DNA of 64,000 nt from UBA877 sp034436335 (lineage in GTDB: Bacteria > Chloroflexota > Anaerolineae > Anaerolineales > Villigracilaceae), in contig DAOTVO010000059.1 in NCBI GenBank assembly GCA_034436335.1, forward strand, positions 1 through 64,000, written 5' to 3'. The notes beneath the pieces are model-generated. The model was given only the letters and a program-made list of their open reading frames with translations. It did not search any database and was not told the DNA's origin. The translations under genes were made by a program, and so were the position numbers. Shown here piece by piece: positions 59,598-64,000 of this stretch (position 1 is the first letter of the stretch; the number at the start of each line of letters is the position of its first letter).

Positions 59598-59633
59598 ACA
59601 AGTCCCCGCTGTTGCGGCGGGGACTTGTTGTTT
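59598..59633 (+). terminator. Terminator of icd
   Basis: ACAAGTCCCCGC (59598-59609) pairs with GCGGGGACTTGT (59617-59628), followed by TGTTTG. Confidence 0.85.
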
Positions 59634-59654
59634 GTAAAGGATTTTCGATGGTTG

Positions 59655-61172
59655 TTATTTTCCCTTTTTGTGTCCCCCCGTCTTCCCTTTCGCCATCCTC
59701 CGATACGGCGGCATGTCAATCACATGCACCTGGCTCTTCGCCGCGTCCAGAATCTTGTTCCACAGGCCGGGGTAGTTGACCGCGAAGGCGTCGGGCGTGA
59801 GGGTGGAAGTGATAACCGTCGGCAGGTGGGCGTAGTAGCGGTGATTGAGAATCTGGTAGAGTTTGTCCTCCGCCCAGACGGAACTCGTGCCGCTCTCTTT
59901 CAGGTCGTCGAGAATCAGCAGAGGGGTGGTTTTAATTTCGTTGAAACGGCGGTCGAACGAAACTTCCGAAGCCGGGCGGAAGGTCTGGCGCAGATAGTCG
60001 AGCAGGTCGGCCACTTCGATCAGGGTGGCCTGCCCGCCCAGGCCAATGCGATAGTTGCCGATGGCGGCAGCGAGGTGGGTCTTGCCACAGAAGGAGCCGC
60101 CGAGCAACACCAACCAGCCTTCTGGCTCCTCGGCAAAAGCAACTGCGGCGTTGAAGGCTTGGTGAAGCGTCTTTAAGTCGTCCTGGGTCACGGTGACGCG
60201 GGTGATCACTTTTTCTTTGACGGGGTGGCCGAAACGGTCTTGTTTCTCGACCGTGATGGTGGTGACGGTCTCTTTGCCGAGTTCGTCTTCGCGCGTCTCG
60301 AAGGTCTTGAAGGTCATCGCCTTCATTTCGGGCAGGGAGAGCATCGAAATGCCGGGGTTGCTCGTCTCGGTGGGACGGCGGTAATCGGGCGCGGTGATGC
60401 GCACATGCGCCACGAACTCCTCGTCCTGCAGGCGCGAGCGGATGCGGCTCTCGATCTCGTCGAGCATCAGGTTGGTGGTGATGACCGTTGGCAGTTTGTT
60501 GATGTAACGGTAGTTCATGATTTGGAACAATTTTTCCTGCGCCCAGGCGGTGGCGTTTTGGGTGCCAAAATCGTCCAGCACGAGCAGGTCGGCATTGCGG
60601 ACCTCCTCGAAGCGCGCCTCGAACGTGGTCTCGGGGTCGCTGAAGGCGAAGCGCAGCGTGTCGAGCAAATCGGGGACGGTGATGAAGAGCGTCGGCCTTC
60701 CCATCGAGACGGCGAAGTTGGCGATCGCCGCCGCCAGATGCGTCTTGCCGCAGCCGTATCCGCCCTCCAGCAAGAGCCAGCCCTGCGGATTGCGGGCGAA
60801 GTTTTCGGCCATCTCTTTGGCGGTTTCCAAACTGTGGATGTCCTGCGGCGTCATGAACCTGGCGTTCTTGTTGCCGCGCGGCTCGAAATTCTCGAAAGTC
60901 AAATGGCTCAGCCGGTCGAGGCGGCTCATCTCGAACAGACGCGCCCGTGCGCCCTCGGCGAGCTCCGCGGCGCGGCAGACGCACGGCTCCAGCCGCCCGA
61001 AGCGCGGGTCGCCCAGCGGCACATCGTAGCGCACGTAGCCTGTGCCGCGGCAGTGCGGGCAGTTTGGGTCGCCGAGCGTGAAATCAGCCGCGCTTGAGGT
61101 ACTCGGCGAACTCACCTTCGGAGTATCGGCGGCCACTTTCTTGAGCGTCTCGTTTATCCTGCTTTTGGGCAT
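59655..61172 (-). CDS. Tandem DnaC/DnaI-like helicase loader (two AAA+ domains)
   Basis: 505 residues, about twice the size of DnaC. N-terminal zinc-finger-like 'CPHCRGTGYVRYD...PCVC'. First AAA+ domain: Walker A 'LLEGGYGCGKTHLAAAIANF', Walker B 'LLVLDDFGTQ', 'LPTVITTNL'. Second: Walker A 'LLGGSFCGKTHLAAAIGNY', Walker B 'LLILDDLKESG', 'LPTVITSTL'. Both are of the DnaC/IstB clade. The start overlaps the DnaD-domain gene by 89 bases, and dnaB lies two genes upstream, so a role in loading DnaB is likely. Confidence 0.85.
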   Translation of the reverse strand: MPKSRINETLKKVAADTPKVSSPSTSSAADFTLGDPNCPHCRGTGYVRYDVPLGDPRFGRLEPCVCRAAELAEGARARLFEMSRLDRLSHLTFENFEPRGNKNARFMTPQDIHSLETAKEMAENFARNPQGWLLLEGGYGCGKTHLAAAIANFAVSMGRPTLFITVPDLLDTLRFAFSDPETTFEARFEEVRNADLLVLDDFGTQNATAWAQEKLFQIMNYRYINKLPTVITTNLMLDEIESRIRSRLQDEEFVAHVRITAPDYRRPTETSNPGISMLSLPEMKAMTFKTFETREDELGKETVTTITVEKQDRFGHPVKEKVITRVTVTQDDLKTLHQAFNAAVAFAEEPEGWLVLLGGSFCGKTHLAAAIGNYRIGLGGQATLIEVADLLDYLRQTFRPASEVSFDRRFNEIKTTPLLILDDLKESGTSSVWAEDKLYQILNHRYYAHLPTVITSTLTPDAFAVNYPGLWNKILDAAKSQVHVIDMPPYRRMAKGKTGGHKKGK

Positions 61173-61725
61173 GACCTTCTTCCTTCCAGCGTTTCAAAAT
61201 CGCTTCCACATAGCGCCAGTTGCGCTTGTTACGCGTCACGGCAATCTCAAGTGCCTCGGCCACCCATTCGGGCGGATAGGTCTGTTCGGCGTCCTTCAAC
61301 GCGTCGGCGATGAGCGGCGTGAGCGGGCCGATGTTCTCTTCGTAGAGTTTGAAGAGGTTCGGGCGTTCGACGGGCGGGACAGCGGCGGGCAGGGATTCCG
61401 GGTCCAGTTGACCGGTGCGGAGGGACTCGGCGGCGGCGCGTCCGCGCGGGGAGTTGAGGAAGTAGTACACCGCCGCTTCTTTCGGGACCCGCAGCAGGGT
61501 CCCGCGCCGAACCGCTTTTTCCAGCGCCGCGGCCGGCTGCGGGACGAGGGCGGCAAAGTCCGCCTCGCGCAGGACATGGACGCCGCCCTCCATCTTTGCC
61601 GTCAGCCACAGGGCGTGGAGCGTGACCTTGAGTTCATCCGCCTCCTCGATTTCGTTCAACAGGCGGTGAAAGAACGAATCGGGCAGGGGGGTGAGGGTTT
61701 CAGAGTCGGTAAAGCCGGAAAACAT
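61084..61725 (-). CDS. DnaD-domain replication protein
   Basis: 213 residues. N-terminal winged-helix-like part ('FFHRLLNEIEEADELKVTLHALWL'), then the DnaD/DnaB_2 domain 'LYEENIGPLTPLIADALKDAEQTYPPEWVAEALEIAVTRNKRNWRYVEAILKRW' with the YxxxI-type tail. In Bacillus such proteins remodel oriC and help load the helicase. It is between dnaB and the tandem DnaC-like gene on one message. Confidence 0.88.
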   Translation of the reverse strand: MFSGFTDSETLTPLPDSFFHRLLNEIEEADELKVTLHALWLTAKMEGGVHVLREADFAALVPQPAAALEKAVRRGTLLRVPKEAAVYYFLNSPRGRAAAESLRTGQLDPESLPAAVPPVERPNLFKLYEENIGPLTPLIADALKDAEQTYPPEWVAEALEIAVTRNKRNWRYVEAILKRWKEEGHAQKQDKRDAQESGRRYSEGEFAEYLKRG

Positions 61726-61736
61726 GATTCACCGTG

Positions 61737-61818
61737 AAGGGTGATGCGAAATACGAAACACGAAATCCCTATCTCATCTCATGCTGCGTAAGGCGTATTA
61801 CGCAGGGCGTATTACGTA
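61737..61818. repeat. GCGTATTACG-type repeats between dnaB and the DnaD gene
   Basis: GAAATACGAAACACGAAAT followed by GCGTAAGGCGTATTACGCAG and GGCGTATTACGTATTATGCC units that form small hairpins. No gene. Confidence 0.7.
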
Positions 61819-63195
61819 TTATGCCTGACTCAAATCAATGTTGCGCGTCGCCGCGTCCACAAATTTGGCTAGGTGGTTCATGAAGACCAGTTCGACCGAG
61901 CCGGTGGGGCCGTTGCGGTGCTTGGCGACGATGATTTCGGCGATGTTGTGCTTGCCGGTGTCCTTCTCGTACTGGTCGGGGCGGTAGATGAACATGACCA
62001 CGTCGGCGTCCTGTTCAAGACTCCCAGATTCTCTCAAGTCCGACAGTACGGGGCGTTTATCGGTGCGCTGCTCCACAGCGCGGGAGAGTTGCGCCGCAGC
62101 CAGGACGGGAACGTTGAGTTCGCGCGCCAGAATCTTCAGGTTGCGTGAAATGTACGAAACCTCCTGGACGCGGTTCTCGGTGCGCGTGTCGCCGCCCATC
62201 AGTTGGATGTAGTCGAGGATGATGAGGTCGAGGCCGAATTCCATGTGCAGGCGGCGGCACTTCGTCCGCAGGGCGAGCGGGGTGATGGCGGGCGTGTCGT
62301 CGAGGTAGATGTGCGTGTCGCCCAGCACTTCGATGGCATGGGTGAGCAGCGGCCACTCGTCCTCGTGGAGTTTGCCGTTGCGCAGACGCTGGCTGTCTAT
62401 GCCGGTCTCCTGCGCCAGCAGACGTTGGACGACCTGTTCGTTGGACATTTCCAGCGAGAAGATGGCGACGTGCTTCTTGTGCAGCAGGGCGGCGTTCTTG
62501 GCCACCGAGAGCAGGAAGCCGGATTTGCCCTGCCCCGGCCGGCCGGCGATGATGAGCAGGTCGGAGGCCTGCATGCCGGTCAGCATCCGGTCGAGGTCAA
62601 TGAAGCCGGTCGGGACGCCGAAGATCTCCTCCGGGCGGCGCGCCAGTTCGTCAATCCGGTCGTAGTACTCGCTCAAAACGGTGGAGATGGGCTGCAGGTC
62701 CTTCTTCAGCCGCCGTTCACTGACGCCGAAGATGGACTTCTCCGCCTCCTCCATGACGTTCTCGATGCTTTCGCCTTCCTTGTAGGCCAGCGTGGCCACC
62801 TGGTTGGCGGCGGTCAGCAGGCGGCGGCGGAGGGCGGCCTCCTCGACCATGCGCCCGTAGGCCTCGGCATGTAGGGAGGTCGGCACCTGATTGATGAGCG
62901 CCGTCAGGTAGGCCGGGCCGCCGATTTCGGCCAGTTGATTGGCCTTTTCCAGTTCCTCGCTGACGGTCAGGAAGTCCACCGGCACGCGCCGCTCGTGCAG
63001 GCGCTGGAACGCCTCCCAAATCCAGCGGTGCCGGACGATGTAGAAATCGTCCGGCTGAAGAAACTGCGCCAGGTCGTAATAGACTTCGGGGTTAATCAGC
63101 ACCGCCCCCACAACGGCTTCTTCGGCTTCGCGGTTGTGGGGGATGACGGGCGCAGAGGGGACGGATACTTCTTCCGGGGGTTGAAAATCGGCCAT
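61819..63195 (-). CDS. dnaB: Replicative DNA helicase DnaB
   Basis: 458 residues. N-terminal DnaB domain 'PHNREAEEAVVGAVLINPEVY', linker, then the RecA-like motor: Walker A 'IIAGRPGQGKSGFLLS', 'SLEMSNEQVVQRLLAQETGID', Walker B 'LIILDYIQLMGG', 'QLSRAVEQRTDKRPVLSDLRESGSLEQDADVVMFIYR', all in standard order. First gene of the dnaB-dnaD-dnaC-like group. It unwinds DNA at the fork. Confidence 0.97.
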   Translation of the reverse strand: MADFQPPEEVSVPSAPVIPHNREAEEAVVGAVLINPEVYYDLAQFLQPDDFYIVRHRWIWEAFQRLHERRVPVDFLTVSEELEKANQLAEIGGPAYLTALINQVPTSLHAEAYGRMVEEAALRRRLLTAANQVATLAYKEGESIENVMEEAEKSIFGVSERRLKKDLQPISTVLSEYYDRIDELARRPEEIFGVPTGFIDLDRMLTGMQASDLLIIAGRPGQGKSGFLLSVAKNAALLHKKHVAIFSLEMSNEQVVQRLLAQETGIDSQRLRNGKLHEDEWPLLTHAIEVLGDTHIYLDDTPAITPLALRTKCRRLHMEFGLDLIILDYIQLMGGDTRTENRVQEVSYISRNLKILARELNVPVLAAAQLSRAVEQRTDKRPVLSDLRESGSLEQDADVVMFIYRPDQYEKDTGKHNIAEIIVAKHRNGPTGSVELVFMNHLAKFVDAATRNIDLSQA

Positions 63196-63317
63196 TTTCT
63201 AGACTCGACACTACCGAAAATAGCCCGCAGAGTACGCAAATGCCCTTTCTTCAAGAGGAAAGCCGGCGAAAACTTGCGCTACCTGCGGATAAATTTTGCG
63301 CTTGCCGCGGGCAGGCG

Positions 63318-63875
63318 CTAGGCGTCTGGAATTTCGTCCTCGCCGTTGTCGCCGCCGAGTTTTTTCAGGAAGTCCTCGAACACATCCAGGCGGCCTTCCT
63401 CGTCCGCTTGCGGACCCGGCGCCTGCGTCTCGTCCCCGGAGGCCGGCGGCTCCTCCTGGATGTCTTTCTCCGGGACGATTCCGGCCGCCTCCATCACCGA
63501 ACGGTGGACGAGGATGGGGGCGTGGGCGCGCACGGCCAGGGCGATAGCGTCGGAAGGGCGCGAGTCAATGTCGTAGATTTTTCCCTCGCGCTCCACGACC
63601 ACGTTGCCGTAGAAAATATCTTCCTTGAGCGCCACCACCTCCACCCGCAGGACGTTCCCGCCAAAGAGTGTGATGACGTTTTTGAGCAGGTCTTGGGTCA
63701 GCGGGCGGATGACCTCCACCTCCTGCAAGGCAATGGTGATGGCCTCGGCTTCGTAGGGGCCCACCCAAATGGGCAGGTAGCGTTCGGCGTCGCGCTCGCG
63801 CAGGACGACCACTCGCTGCGGCGACATCAGGCTGACGCGGATACTGTCAATATAGACTTCGACCATTTCAGACAT
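63318..63875 (-). CDS. Bifunctional nuclease family protein (DUF151)
   Basis: 185 residues. 'MVEVYIDSIRVSLMSPQRVVVLRERDAERYLPIWVGPYEAEAI' and 'YGNVVVEREGKIYDIDSRPSDAIALAVRAHAPILV' are the BFN core, known from plants and bacteria to have DNase/RNase activity in some members. The C-terminal tail (145-185) is acidic. TAGAAT on the minus strand (plus 63907-63912) may be its -10. Confidence 0.93.
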   Translation of the reverse strand: MSEMVEVYIDSIRVSLMSPQRVVVLRERDAERYLPIWVGPYEAEAITIALQEVEVIRPLTQDLLKNVITLFGGNVLRVEVVALKEDIFYGNVVVEREGKIYDIDSRPSDAIALAVRAHAPILVHRSVMEAAGIVPEKDIQEEPPASGDETQAPGPQADEEGRLDVFEDFLKKLGGDNGEDEIPDA

Positions 63876-64000
63876 AGGGAACTCCGCTGCCGTTCAAGGT
63901 GAATTGATTCTAGCACAGGCGGGAGGAAAAAGAAACTGCTCTCATGCAGATCGGTTGCCAAACCAAACCGCACTGAATGTTTATCGGTAATAGCGCCGGT
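63876..64000. other. Window end
   Basis: About 125 bp upstream of the nuclease gene. Apart from the possible -10 box nothing recognisable was found. Confidence 0.5.

Overview
The window reads as chromosomal DNA of a GC-rich, free-living bacterium, most likely a member of the Chloroflexota (Anaerolineae-like). This is inferred from gene content: a bifunctional nuclease, FmdB-type zinc ribbons, an R3H/AAA+ protein, a PknB-type kinase with a TolB-like propeller, a SAM-I riboswitch before metK, a dnaB-dnaD-dnaC-type replication cluster, and CAD-like short dihydroorotase. No rRNA, CRISPR array or complete prophage was found. One tRNA gene (Arg, CCT anticodon) is present.

Layout. 1-3.3 kb: the tail of an IS630-type transposase, a creatininase-family protein, a 290-bp cluster of DnaA boxes (candidate oriC), then a nucleotidyltransferase and a deoxynucleoside kinase. 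3.5-8.7 kb: a methyltransferase, a valine T-box leader with valS, and a soluble GAF histidine kinase. 8.8-11.7 kb: a GntR(YtrA)-slipin-SdpI-DUF4177 operon ending in a collapsed transporter locus and carrying two parS-like sites. 11.8-18 kb: pdxS-pdxT, an acetyltransferase-like gene, an R3H ATPase, tmk, gmk. 18-38.6 kb: mixed housekeeping and hypothetical genes, including corA with a hidden ribosome site, a sigma/anti-sigma/effector trio, MFS and UbiA proteins and ComEC. 38.6-42.5 kb: a cobalamin riboswitch driving a BtuFCD-like importer. 42.5-49.7 kb: AIM24, folP, a nuclease-like unknown, SAM-I riboswitch-metK, tRNA-Arg, a Ser/Thr kinase. 49.7-57.9 kb: a pyrimidine block (pyrD, a pyrF-pyrE fusion, pyrB, pyrC, uracil permease) interrupted by an AbiE remnant and an intact BrnT/BrnA-like toxin-antitoxin pair. 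58-64 kb: icd, a tandem DnaC-like loader, a DnaD-domain protein, dnaB and a bifunctional nuclease.

Three themes stand out. First, DnaA boxes at 1.4-1.6 kb and parS-like sites at 9.4 and 10.2 kb together suggest that the window lies at or near the replication origin. Second, pyrC and the uracil permease each have a near-leaderless promoter, a short Phe-rich leader frame, a U-rich tract and a virtually identical terminator hairpin, which is the architecture of UTP-sensing attenuation as in enterobacterial pyrBI. Third, the genome is saturated with short dispersed repeats that have entered functional sequence: in frame inside valS, pyrC, the pyrF-pyrE fusion and an ABC ATPase, and inside peripheral stems of the valS T-box and the cobalamin riboswitch. 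A separate repeat of about 167 bp with terminal inverted repeats occurs three times in intergenic DNA.

All family names rest on motifs read by eye; no searches were run.
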